Notes: a model not told the origin generated them from the letters alone. Numbered from the stretch's first letter, positions 7,186 to 14,775 are shown. The stretch: 17,552 bases of DNA from an uncultured Lachnospiraceae bacterium (GCA_910577165.1 CAJTLX010000062.1:1-17552), one strand, 5' to 3'. Made by a program: numbers and translations.

Positions 7186-8043
7186 ATGATGAGAGTTGAT
7201 GGAGTTAACAGGGAAACCATACAGGGGGCAAGTCCAATACAGGCGATGGACAGTGTGAGCAAAAATCTGCGCGCACAGATTGCCAATGCGCAGAAACAGT
7301 TGCAGGAACTTGCAGCAAACAAGGAGATGGAGCCGGAGGAAAAAATGGAGAGGCGCAAGGAAATCCAGCAGCGGATCACCGAATTGAATGCGCAGCTTCG
7401 CCAGCATGAGATAGAACTTCGCCATGAAAAACAACGGCAGACAGGGGAGACAGCACAATCAGAACAGGCGAGAAGACAGGAGGCAAAACAAAGAGCGGAA
7501 AATGCGCCGGGCGGAAGGCTAAATACAGGTCTGGCTCAGGGAAGTATGGAGGCTATGGTTTCCGCAGATCGCGCTATAGGACAGGCAAAAGTGCAGGGAA
7601 ATGTGGCTGTTGCGATGAGGGGCAGGGCGAATGTATTAAAGAGCGAGATTGAACATTCAGTCAGAGGAGCCGCAGTGGAGAAAAAGCAGGAGAGAGTGGC
7701 GGATATTGAGGCGCGCTTGGAAGAACTTGCAAAAGAGCAGGCGCAGAGTCTGAACCAGGCGGGCAGGCAGATAGATGAGGCCGAAAAGGATGCGCGCGAG
7801 GAAAGGAAAGCGGAAGCGAAAAAGCAGGAGAAAGACGGGAGTGTAACACATACAGAAAAGACTGGCGAGACAGAGAAGCGCGAAAAAACGGTTGGGGGAG
7901 CTTTGAATACAAGGGAAATAGACAGAGTGGGAGAGAAAGAAGATAAGATAGAGGAGGAGAAAGAAAAGAATAGGGAAAATACACAGGATAAAAACGTACA
8001 GGTACAAATGCCAGCCTATCGAAAGGTGGATATTTTACTGTAA
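7186..8043 (+). CDS. FlxA-like coiled-coil protein
   Basis: The 285-residue protein is very polar, rich in Glu, Lys, Gln and Arg, with no signal peptide or membrane segment. Residues about 25-85 (LRAQIANAQKQLQEL, EEKMERRKEIQQRITELNAQLRQHEIEL) form a heptad coiled coil that resembles the FlxA-like family. A second helical region with many charged residues follows at about 160-265, and the protein ends MPAYRKVDILL. FlxA is a flagellar-regulon protein of unknown role in E. coli, and relatives in Clostridia are uncharacterised. Two adjacent ATGs (7186, 7189) follow AGGAGG at 7175-7180, and either could be the start. The gene sits behind the tandem RNA elements and the second LytTR-type site, so it is probably the effector gene of the kinase/regulator pair. 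Confidence 0.7.
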   Translation: MMRVDGVNRETIQGASPIQAMDSVSKNLRAQIANAQKQLQELAANKEMEPEEKMERRKEIQQRITELNAQLRQHEIELRHEKQRQTGETAQSEQARRQEAKQRAENAPGGRLNTGLAQGSMEAMVSADRAIGQAKVQGNVAVAMRGRANVLKSEIEHSVRGAAVEKKQERVADIEARLEELAKEQAQSLNQAGRQIDEAEKDAREERKAEAKKQEKDGSVTHTEKTGETEKREKTVGGALNTREIDRVGEKEDKIEEEKEKNRENTQDKNVQVQMPAYRKVDILL

Positions 8044-8147
8044 AACGAAAACCAATATTGACGGGACAGACAACGGATGTTAAAATAATCGCAAGACATA
8101 CTAATCCAGACAGATATTTGCAACTAGGGATGGTGGGAGTGCGATGA
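8043..8147 (+). pseudogene. Short open frame overlapping the FlxA-like stop (possible gene end)
   Basis: A frame open from 7992 reads KPILTGQTTDV, then IARHTNPDRYLQLG, and ends at TGA 8145-8147. It has no ATG and no ribosome site. The stop overlaps the ATG of a following mini-gene as ATGA, an arrangement typical of real coupled genes. It may be the tail of a lost gene or a frameshifted C-terminus. I do not recognise the family. Confidence 0.25.
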
Positions 8148-8215
8148 ACCAAATTACATTAAAGTTAGATGAAAATTATCAGCGTCCTGTTCTTAGTGGA
8201 GATAATGATCTTTAG
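8144..8215 (+). CDS. Possible 23-residue peptide gene
   Basis: ATG at 8144 follows GGTGGGAG and overlaps the upstream TGA. The peptide begins MNQITLKLDENYQRP and ends SGDNDL. It is hydrophilic with no signal sequence, and a strong terminator follows after 27 bp. It could be a true small protein or the truncated N-terminus of a decayed gene. No homologue is recognised. Confidence 0.3.
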   Translation: MNQITLKLDENYQRPVLSGDNDL

Positions 8216-8241
8216 AACAACATCGAGCAAAATATTTATAT

Positions 8242-8288
8242 TTGTCGGAGAGTGACCTTTTATCAACGTCATTCTCCGACAATTTTTT
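8242..8288 (+). terminator. Strong terminator between convergent genes
   Basis: TTGTCGGAGAGTGAC (8242-8256) pairs with GTCATTCTCCGACAA (8268-8282, one G-T pair) and is followed by TTTTTT. Flanking AGCAAAA/TTTTGCT and TATTTATA/TATAAATA arms extend the symmetry, so it may also serve the AraC-type gene on the minus strand. Confidence 0.85.
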
Positions 8289-8340
8289 GTTCTATAAATA
8301 TTCTTTTGCTAAATCAAGCAGAATTTATGGATTTATAGCT

Positions 8341-9175
8341 TTACCCTAAGCGCGGACTGGTTCCAAATTCTTTTCGATACATCCGATAAAAATGTGCATA
8401 ATTATTAAAGCCTGCATTGGTGCTGACCTCAAGCAATTTCTGTCCGCTGCTGTGTAGTTCCCGCGCCAAAAGTAGCCGTTTATAATTGATATAATGATTT
8501 ACCGTATATCCGGTAACTTTTTTAAAAATACGGCAGAGATAGTATTTGTTAATATAAAATTTTTTCTGACAATTTATCTAGGGTTAACTCCGCATCCAAA
8601 TGTCCGTTGATATACAGTAGAATATCATGGATATGCTGATCTGCCGCAACGGGGATAGTTAATGGCTCATTGATCTGATTTAGCAGATACAAAAATTCCA
8701 TCAGAACATATTTTGCGATTTCATAGGCACCCCCTTTTAGATACTGGTTAATTTTCATCAGCAGATGATACATTTCCCGATCTACAATTCTCGCCGGAAT
8801 CTGGCAGTCCACCCCAAGCGATCGGTTTCGAAAAACTTCCTCTAAAGCTGTACAGGAATTCTCCTTAAAAAATATTACTGAGATATGGATAACCACGCGC
8901 TCATATTTTTCCGGAGAAAGAAAATAGTTGTGGTGCATCTCCAGTGGGCGTGCAATATAGAGATCGTGGGGGTGGGAGCGATAGATATTCCCCTCAATAT
9001 GAAATTCTGCATTGCCCGCCAGAAAAAGTACGATCTCGTAGCAGTCGTTGTGGTTATGAAGCTGAAATTCATCGTCATTTCTGGGGGTGTTGTTTATTGT
9101 ATACACATAGTCATAACCATAGTGATGTTCGCTGTCATAAAAAGCGTTGATAATTTCGTCTACCATTTTTTTCAT
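8341..9175 (-). pseudogene. AraC-family regulator with a +1 frameshift (about 277 residues if restored)
   Basis: The N-terminal reading frame (9175-8549) encodes a cupin sensor domain (HNHNDCYEIVLFLAGNAEFHIEG, HPHDLYIARPLEMHH) and the first helices of the DNA-binding domain (LTLDKLSEK), then stops early. After removing one base from the six-T run at 8560-8565, the frame continues as FYINKYYLCRIFKKVTGY and ends in the AraC signature GFNNYAHFYRMYRKEFGTSPR, with a stop at 8341. The break lies exactly between the two helix-turn-helix motifs, so the truncated protein should not bind DNA normally. Causes could be a real mutation, homopolymer phase variation or a sequencing error. The divergent target locus is also degraded, which favours real decay. 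Start choice between 9175 and 9166 is uncertain. Confidence 0.85.
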
Positions 9176-9246
9176 CCCCCTTTTCTTACATTATAAAATA
9201 TAAAGTCAAGATACACAATGTTTTTGCCAATAAATGCAGAGAAAAA

Positions 9247-9275
9247 TTGCTGTTAGAGAGGTAAAATACTAATAT
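9247..9275 (+). promoter_or_regulatory. Possible promoter of the degraded carbohydrate gene
   Basis: TTGCTG (9247-9252) and TAATAT (9270-9275) are spaced 17 bp apart, each matching consensus at 4 of 6. A good ribosome site (GGAGG) follows before ATG 9310. The control signals look intact while the gene behind them is broken. Confidence 0.35.
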
Positions 9276-9309
9276 TGAGTAGTGATAAACTTATCAATGG
9301 AGGTATAAA

Positions 9310-10095
9310 ATGGATTTTTGTCTGAAAAGAGGGCAGCAGTGTGTGATACGGATGGATGGGCGGGAAGCAGGAATACATCAATTAAATTTGTGGGCGGTTG
9401 ATAAGTATTTTGCCTTTTCGCGTCTGGTACTCTACACAAAAACCCGGAAGGAAAATAATCTGGTTGGGATTAAAGGAGCGCAGCCGCTGCCCGCAGAATG
9501 GGAGATGGGGGCATAGTGTGACCAGTTTTATGGAAAATATAAACTCCCGCCCGGTATTTTGCGCACCCCTTAAAAATAGCCGGGATGGTATTATTGTAAC
9601 GGATCGGATATTACAGGAAAAATCTGAAAAGAAGATAACACCGGACTGGTATTTTGAGCGGGGAGCGAGCACGCATGGCTTGGTTCTGGCGGGAACAATG
9701 AATTATGGTGCCATTGTAGCAGCAAATCGTTTGACCGAAGCGGCCTTGCAATGTATATTCGAAAGCCGGAATTAAGATGGAAAGTGCAGGATGTGCCAAG
9801 TTTAAATTACCGTATCCGGTGTGAGGGCGGAAATTATACATTGTGGCTCTTATCCAAGTTTAATTCGGGGGAGGAAGGGTTTTTTGGCATCGGGGTGGAC
9901 GAGGAGAACATACCAGAAGATAAGCTCTACGCAAATGGAAATTTATGGCGTTATGAGGCGGAACAGGTTTATCGCTTCGTGCCAGCCGCGCAGATTGAAC
10001 TGGAAAAGGGAGAACATACAATCCATATCTTTGTCCGTTCATTGGGGATGAGATATGACCGGTTCTGTCTGGCATCCTGTACCCTATTTTCCTAA
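9310..10095 (+). pseudogene. Remnant of a large carbohydrate-active protein, three frames
   Basis: Three consecutive pieces in changing frames read as one protein. Piece 1 (9310-9516) is MDFCLKRGQQCVIRMDGREA followed by LNLWAVDKYFAFSRLVLYTK. It runs through a TAG into FYGKYKLPP. Piece 2 (about 9550-9750) is RPVFCAPLKNSRDGIIVTD. Piece 3 (9751-10095) is MYIRKPELRW, then YTLWLLSKFN, FFGIGVDEENI and GEHTIHIFVRSLGMRYDRF. Piece 3 looks like the C-terminal beta-sandwich of heparinase- or GH115-like glycan enzymes. About 260 residues remain and no catalytic domain is present. A start and ribosome site are joined almost directly to C-terminal sequence, suggesting a large internal deletion plus two or more frameshifts. 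It lies divergent to the broken AraC gene. The specific family is uncertain. Confidence 0.7.
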
Positions 10096-10104
10096 TCTGC
10101 AAAA

Positions 10105-10145
10105 GGGGCATCGCTAAATTAAAGCAATGCCCCAGATATTTTTAA
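10105..10145. terminator. Terminator-like hairpin
   Basis: GGGGCATCGC (10105-10114) pairs with GCAATGCCCC (10124-10133) with one mismatch, followed by a short T-rich tail (10138-10143). It separates the carbohydrate remnant from the convergent peptidase gene. Confidence 0.6.
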
Positions 10146-10171
10146 ATCTATTAATAGAAGTATATTTATTT

Positions 10172-11608
10172 TTAATTATAGTACACTATACAGCTATATC
10201 GGCTATATTTATCAAAGAAATCCTGTAAAGTTTTCCGGGAGGAACTTCCCGGATCATTGATGGTAAAATTGGAGGCGGAAAGTCCATTGCCATTATATCC
10301 TTTTACTACGATCCAATGTTGTCCGCCGGAACTGGTAAATCCACAGACAAGGACGGGTTTTCCCTCGGATAATAGATTATAAATTTTTTGCAGATAATCC
10401 GGGGTATAATCTTTGTTGTAATTGCTAGGCCAATAGAGGGAGCCTCCACTGGTAAATGATAGTTTTCCCGCCATATCTTTTGGAGTGATATTGGAGCCTG
10501 TCCGGTAACTCTCGGTCATTGCGAGGGAGGTGACACAGCACCCGATGGAGCCTATCGTTTTTCCACTTTTTCCCAATTGTACAGATTTCCATTGAGAATC
10601 GTACTGTTTCATATCGGTTACATTTAAATTGATACCGGAAGTATTTGGATTATTGTTATTATTTTCAAAAACCACATAATCCATGCTTACGTAACCGGTA
10701 TGACCTGCGTAGGTCACTCTTCCCCAGTTGGACTCGATTTCTGAAACCTCTATTTTTGAACCGTTTGGAATAGTGGTTAATTTCGCGTACTGTGTGCCTC
10801 TGCCCTTGCGGAGCCTTAATCCTCCGGAGGCGTTGACCGTGCCGGTTCTGGCAGAATTTGCAGGGATTAGCTGAAATCTTTGCGCGTCCGTTCCGTTGTC
10901 CTCATATTGTTGAATGCGAACGCCGTTTTCTGTGCCATTGCCCTGCACATCCATACACATATTGGATTCTTTGTTGACGAATTTAAAATAACCATTTCCG
11001 CAGTCGATAATGTACCATAGTTTACAGTTATACCCGTCAACATATTCCCACTGTGCGATCTCCGCCTCATTTTCATGGCTGCTGTCGCGGACCTCTATCG
11101 GGAGATTGCTATGTTTTGGAATGATTTTGTAGGAGCCATCGGATTGACGCTCAAGATGGAAAATCTGATTGTCCCCTCTGTGTTCTTCCCAGATCTGTAA
11201 AAACACTCCATTTTCTAAGCGCGCACCGTCAACATCCACCACTTTGGAGGGATCGGATTTTATTTTGATAATGTAATCCCCATCCGCAATATTCGTGCTT
11301 GTTAGACTGGGCGAACTAGCAGAAACTAATTCTGCATAATTTAGATTGATCCAGCCATTATATGCGGGAAGATATCCCCAGTCCCCGTTTAGTTGAGTGA
11401 CCTCCACCGTAGTTCCATAGTTGAGAGCGTTTATCTTGGAAGAGTTGATATCCGCGCTGGAACGAACATTTAATCCACTAGAAGCAGTGACTTTGTACGT
11501 TCCGGAACCGGATGGTGCCGCCTTTACTTCATTGATGCCAAAGAACAAGGTGGCAAAAAGGCATGAAACCAAAAAGATAGCGATTAACCGATTTGTTTTT
11601 TTACTCAT
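10172..11608 (-). CDS. Secreted SH3b-ricin-SH3b protein with a C39-like peptidase domain
   Basis: The 478-residue protein has a signal peptide (KK, hydrophobic 8-24, cleavage near VKA-A at 30). Four modules follow. SH3b occupies about 36-97 (GLNVRSSADINSSKI, GWINLNYAEL). A ricin-type beta-trefoil lies at about 107-250, with repeated QIW/QWEY/QQYEDN and QIFHL/KLWYI/QRFQL blocks. A second SH3b lies at about 255-315 (GLRLRKGRGTQYAKL). A C39-like papain-fold domain lies at about 327-478, with Cys357 in GCCVTSLAM, His431 in GQHWIVVKGY and Asp452 in INDPGSSS. There are no transporter parts, so it is not a bacteriocin exporter. Likely roles are cell-wall or glycan binding plus peptide or isopeptide cleavage outside the cell. 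AGGAGGG stands before the ATG. The true substrate is unknown. Confidence 0.88.
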   Translation of the reverse strand: MSKKTNRLIAIFLVSCLFATLFFGINEVKAAPSGSGTYKVTASSGLNVRSSADINSSKINALNYGTTVEVTQLNGDWGYLPAYNGWINLNYAELVSASSPSLTSTNIADGDYIIKIKSDPSKVVDVDGARLENGVFLQIWEEHRGDNQIFHLERQSDGSYKIIPKHSNLPIEVRDSSHENEAEIAQWEYVDGYNCKLWYIIDCGNGYFKFVNKESNMCMDVQGNGTENGVRIQQYEDNGTDAQRFQLIPANSARTGTVNASGGLRLRKGRGTQYAKLTTIPNGSKIEVSEIESNWGRVTYAGHTGYVSMDYVVFENNNNNPNTSGINLNVTDMKQYDSQWKSVQLGKSGKTIGSIGCCVTSLAMTESYRTGSNITPKDMAGKLSFTSGGSLYWPSNYNKDYTPDYLQKIYNLLSEGKPVLVCGFTSSGGQHWIVVKGYNGNGLSASNFTINDPGSSSRKTLQDFFDKYSRYSCIVYYN

Positions 11609-11959
11609 AAGCTTAACCCTCCTGTTAATTGAGACAGACTACTTGGTTGCACACGGATCAAAAAACAGTTTTGGCATTCACCTTCCTTCTCGAAATTTCT
11701 TAGATGAAATTAAAGAGTTTCCTAAAAATCTTATCTATATTTGTAGCATAGCTAAGATTCTCCTTAAATATAAATACGGATTTGTGTTCTGCAAGTTCAA
11801 CTGGGTTTCCTTAATTTAGATTTTTATTTTTAGTGAAAAAGTGAAAATTCTTGTTTTAGATATTATTTGCGAGTTTTGTTGAGTGTGAGAGAAATTATAA
11901 TCTATATGGGAAGTTTTGTCAACTATCAATATTGTATTAAATACGATTTTGATTGGCTC
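11609..11959. other. Intergenic region with an interrupted palindrome
   Basis: This 350-bp AT-rich gap separates two divergent genes. At 11727-11759, AATCTTA and TAAGATT flank inner arms CTAT and ATAG, giving a 33-bp interrupted palindrome that could be an operator or RNA hairpin. On the minus strand, TTGAAC near 11795 could be a -35 for the peptidase gene, but its -10 is not clear. An open frame across this stretch on the plus strand lies mostly antisense to the peptidase and lacks recognisable motifs. Confidence 0.4.
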
Positions 11960-11988
11960 TTGATTTCTCTCCTAAGACAGTTTACAAT
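11960..11988 (+). promoter_or_regulatory. Promoter of the APC permease gene
   Basis: TTGATT (11960-11965) and TACAAT (11983-11988) are spaced exactly 17 bp. The predicted start near 11995 lies downstream of the alternative TTG codon at 11953, which argues for translation from ATG 12040. Confidence 0.7.
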
Positions 11989-12039
11989 AGAAAAGAGAAA
12001 AATGGCGGGGAAAATTTTCCTTGCAGAAATGAGGGTTTT

Positions 12040-14295
12040 ATGAAGCAAAAACTGGATCGGACGCTGGGAATGTACTCCGCGCTGATGATCAGCATCGGCA
12101 CAATGATTGGCTCCGCGATCTTTGTCCTTGCGGGGACAAGTTATCAGACGGCTGGGCCTGGAGCGTCCTTAGCGATTTTCTTAGCGGGGATTGCCGCTGT
12201 TTTTACAGGGCTGTCCTTTGCGGAGCTTGTAACCGTAGTTCCAAAAGCTGGGGGAGGCTATGTCTATGTGAAGGAGGCAACCGGGAATAATATTGTCGGC
12301 TTTATCTGCGGCTGGGGTTTCTGGCTTGGTTATGCAATGTCCTGTGGCTTGTTTGCCTTGGGATTTGGCAATTTTGTCCACTATATTTTTCCGTTTATTC
12401 CGCAGATGGCAACGGCGTATATATTGGTGGTCTATGTTGCATTCACCAATATCCGGGGGACGAAAAGTTCCGGGACTCTTCAAAATATTATCACAACGGT
12501 ATTGGTTGCCCTGTTGATGCTCTATGTTATTGTGGGGGTGTTCCATATTGATATGGGGAATCAGAAACCGTTCACTCCGTTTGGAATGTCCGGGGTGTTT
12601 AACGCGATGGGCTTTCTGTATATGACCTATATCGGCTACGGGCTGATCACAACGGCGAGCGAGGAAGTAATTGAACCGGAAAAAACCATTCCAAAGGCGA
12701 TCTTGATCTCGATTGCCGCTGTGATTGTGATTAAGACCTCAGTGTTTTTTATTGGGAGCGGTATCCTTCCGTGGAATGAACTGGTTCCAGAAGTTACGGA
12801 TACGCCGATGATTGACACGGCGATGAAGATCGGGGGAAAATTTGGCGGGTATCTCTTTGCGTTCGCGGGGATTTTGGCGACACTTTCTTCTATTAATACT
12901 GCGGTGATGGCCTCTTCGCGCACATCGTTTGCCATGGCGCGCGACAATCGGCTTCCGGGAATTTTTAAGACCGTGAACCGCAGGACGAAGACACCGGTGT
13001 TCTCCATTATTGCAACTTCAGTGATTGTTGTGATTGCTGTTTCCATTCGCGATCTGGAACATATCTCGACAGTGACAAGTATTTTTTCGCTGACCGGCTA
13101 CAGCTTAGTCAATGTGGCACTGATTATTTTCCGCAAAAAGAAGCCGGAGTTGGAACGCAAATTTCGGGTGCCATTTTTTCCGGTCACTCCGCTTCTTGGT
13201 ATTGGGGTAAATCTGTTTTTGATTTTTCAGCTTGCCATCTCGGATTTTATCGCACTTGCGATCGCGCTTGGGGTGATTGCTGCGGGGGTACTATATTATT
13301 ATCTGATTATGCCAAAGTTAAAATATGCGACAAAGGGGATCGCGACAATGGATATTCCGGCGATTCGCGAGGACAAAAATGCTGATCAGAAAAACGAGAT
13401 TATTATTCCGGTATCCAATCCGAAAACGGCGGAGGGGCTTTTAAATTTTGGGCGGGCGATCGCCGCGGCGGAAAGCGGTACAACCGTGGTTCCGGTCAAG
13501 GTTAATGTCGTTCCCGATAATTTGCTGACCATCTCAGATTATGAGGTGATGCAGCAGACGATGAGCGGGGATGAAGAAGTGATTTCCCTGTTAAAGAAAT
13601 ATGAGGGCGAGCCGGGGATGAAGCCGGTGCTGATCCATTCAAGGGATGCGTTCCATGCGATTATGAGTGTGGTACACAAGGATAAGAATCCTCTTGTGCT
13701 GATGGGCTGGCATGGTGCGGGTCTGATAAAATATATGCATGGAAATATCACATACCGAATGCTACAGGAAGCACCCGCAGATGTTGGGCTTTTGCGCATT
13801 TATCAGAGGGGAATGAATGCGCAGGAAAATGGGGAGGAAGCACAAAAGGTCATGCCAATGCAGTTTAAACAGATTCTCTTTCCTTATGGGGGTGGAAAAT
13901 ATTCCCAAATGACAGCAAAGGTGGTCAATCGTATCGCAAAGGCCTACGGTGCAACAATCACACTGCTCCATGTGATTGATCATGGGGAGGATAAGGCAGA
14001 GACGGAAAAATATTTGCAGGCTTCCGCAAAACGTTTTGATCAGCCGATCAAGATTATGGTTTGCGAGGGCGCGTTAGTCGAGAAGGTGGTGGAGTTTTCT
14101 GAGCAGTATGATCTTGTGGTGATGGGTGCCTCGCTGGACTGGGGAATCCAGGAGATGGTGACGGGGTTGCGCACGGATCGTGTAATGGATCTGGCAAAAT
14201 GTTCCGTACTGATTATTAAAAGCTATGATTTGTTCCTGCAAAAGAAACGAGTGCGCGGATTTTTACACCGGACAAAAAGGGCGATTCACCAGTAA
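12040..14295 (+). CDS. APC-superfamily amino-acid permease fused to UspA-like domains
   Basis: From ATG 12040 the protein has 751 residues. Residues about 1-435 form a 12-helix APC transporter with the helix-1 signature IGTMIGSAIFVLAG, AELVTVVPKAGGGYVYVKEA and, in helix 6, YIGYGLITTASEEVIEPEKTIPKA. The remaining 310 residues are soluble. A degenerate Usp-like half (about 455-590, EIIIPVSNPKTAEGLLNFGRA) precedes a clear UspA domain (about 610-730, ILFPYGGGKYSQMTAKVVNR, VVMGASLDWG, VLIIKS). Such APC-Usp fusions are known in bacteria. The Usp part probably senses nucleotides or stress and gates transport. The longer start at TTG 11953 is rejected because the promoter overlaps it. The substrate cannot be read from sequence. 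Confidence 0.9.
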   Translation: MKQKLDRTLGMYSALMISIGTMIGSAIFVLAGTSYQTAGPGASLAIFLAGIAAVFTGLSFAELVTVVPKAGGGYVYVKEATGNNIVGFICGWGFWLGYAMSCGLFALGFGNFVHYIFPFIPQMATAYILVVYVAFTNIRGTKSSGTLQNIITTVLVALLMLYVIVGVFHIDMGNQKPFTPFGMSGVFNAMGFLYMTYIGYGLITTASEEVIEPEKTIPKAILISIAAVIVIKTSVFFIGSGILPWNELVPEVTDTPMIDTAMKIGGKFGGYLFAFAGILATLSSINTAVMASSRTSFAMARDNRLPGIFKTVNRRTKTPVFSIIATSVIVVIAVSIRDLEHISTVTSIFSLTGYSLVNVALIIFRKKKPELERKFRVPFFPVTPLLGIGVNLFLIFQLAISDFIALAIALGVIAAGVLYYYLIMPKLKYATKGIATMDIPAIREDKNADQKNEIIIPVSNPKTAEGLLNFGRAIAAAESGTTVVPVKVNVVPDNLLTISDYEVMQQTMSGDEEVISLLKKYEGEPGMKPVLIHSRDAFHAIMSVVHKDKNPLVLMGWHGAGLIKYMHGNITYRMLQEAPADVGLLRIYQRGMNAQENGEEAQKVMPMQFKQILFPYGGGKYSQMTAKVVNRIAKAYGATITLLHVIDHGEDKAETEKYLQASAKRFDQPIKIMVCEGALVEKVVEFSEQYDLVVMGASLDWGIQEMVTGLRTDRVMDLAKCSVLIIKSYDLFLQKKRVRGFLHRTKRAIHQ

Positions 14296-14307
14296 AAATT
14301 ATGATGG

Positions 14308-14338
14308 AGCTGTCACATTTTTAATGTGGCAGCTTTTC
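14308..14338 (+). terminator. Terminator after the APC permease
   Basis: AGCTGTCACATT (14308-14319) pairs with AATGTGGCAGCT (14323-14334, one G-T pair) and is followed by TTTT. It isolates the permease from the tRNA-like array. Confidence 0.8.
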
Positions 14339-14438
14339 TATATGCGCAGGAGAGTGAATGTGTGTAAACACATATAAAAGATAGCTTCTTACAATTTATC
14401 GAATTGATGAAAGTTGTCTTTAAAAAAGAAATTTATCC

Positions 14439-14467
14439 TTGTAATAGAAAGAAAAATATGGTATGCT
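14439..14467 (+). promoter_or_regulatory. Promoter of the tRNA-like RNA array
   Basis: TTGTAA (14439-14444, 4 of 6) and TATGCT (14462-14467, 4 of 6) are spaced 17 bp. The predicted start near 14474 is 13 nt before the first tRNA-like element. No coding sequence follows until 15020, so a non-coding transcript or very long leader is expected. Confidence 0.5.
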
Positions 14468-14486
14468 AGTGCTGGGAAATTATTGT

Positions 14487-14611
14487 GGCGATGTGGCGGA
14501 ACGGGTAGACGCGAAAGTGTAAAGCTGGTCATGTCTGTGACCGAAGCAGCAATCTCTCTTTGGGGACTTTTGATAGCCAATATCACTGCAGGTTCAACTC
14601 CTGCCATCGCC
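14487..14611 (+). ncRNA. tRNA-Leu-like element 1 with a replaced anticodon loop
   Basis: The acceptor stem GGCGATG (14487-14493) pairs perfectly with CATCGCC (14605-14611). The D-arm GCG-GAACGGGTAGA-CGC (14496-14512) is tRNA-Leu-like. A type II variable arm TGATA-GCCAA-TATCA (14571-14585) and a T-arm GCAGG-TTCAACT-CCTGC (14588-14604) are canonical. The anticodon stem AAAGT/ACTTT (14514-14518, 14566-14570) encloses 47 nt instead of 7. That insert contains the hairpin GGTCA-TGTCTG-TGACC and the shared motif GTGAC-N5-CAGCAA (14537-14552). It cannot work as a normal tRNA unless the insert is removed, and no known bacterial intron is this small. Confidence 0.8.
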
Positions 14612-14615
14612 TTTA

Positions 14616-14707
14616 CGGGTCTGGTTTTTCCGGTTTTTGGAAAACCGGTGTGGTCATGTTTGTGACTAAAGCAGCAATTCCTTTGCAGTTCGAACCTGCC
14701 AGACCCG
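14616..14707 (+). ncRNA. tRNA-like element 2
   Basis: The terminal stem CGGGTCTG (14616-14623) pairs with CAGACCCG (14700-14707), 8 bp perfect. A T-arm with loop TTCGAAC (14689-14695) sits directly inside it, as in tRNA. In place of the D-arm is an 8-bp hairpin, CCGGTTTT-TGG-AAAACCGG (14630-14648). In place of the anticodon arm is GTCA-TGTTTG-TGAC (14653-14666) running into GTGAC-N5-CAGCAA (14662-14677). The shared block matches element 1 at 25 of 28 positions. There is no anticodon. Confidence 0.7.
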
Positions 14708-14710
14708 CTT

Positions 14711-14758
14711 GTGGTGCTTGCAGCAAATTTGGGTTATGATAAAACTTAGGGTATCATG
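14711..14758 (+). other. Degenerate extra copy of the shared motif
   Basis: GTGGT-GCTTG-CAGCAA (14711-14726) keeps the spacing of GTGAC-N5-CAGCAA, and TGGT can pair with ATCA in TATCATG (14752-14758). It has no T-arm. It may be a decayed unit of the array, or chance similarity. An ATGATA/TATCAT inverted repeat (14736-14741, 14752-14757) overlaps it. Confidence 0.3.
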
Positions 14759-14775
14759 AAAGTGTGAAATTTTAT

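Noticed and set aside
7657..8152. Long minus-strand frames opposite the FlxA-like gene
   Set aside because: They arise from the repetitive Glu/Lys/Arg codon pattern of the real gene and look compositionally random.
10172..11608. Bacteriocin-exporter C39 peptidase
   Set aside because: There are no ABC transporter domains. The signal peptide and SH3b/ricin modules indicate a secreted protein.
11421..11819. Plus-strand frame of 132 codons
   Set aside because: About half is antisense to the secreted peptidase. No ribosome site or recognisable domain was seen.
11953..12039. TTG start for the APC permease
   Set aside because: A good promoter (11960-11988) overlaps it, and the added residues are polar with no family match.
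14519..14565. Group I intron in the tRNA-Leu anticodon loop
   Set aside because: The insert exceeds a normal loop by only 40 nt, far below any group I intron, and the same block recurs in element 2, which is not a tRNA-Leu.
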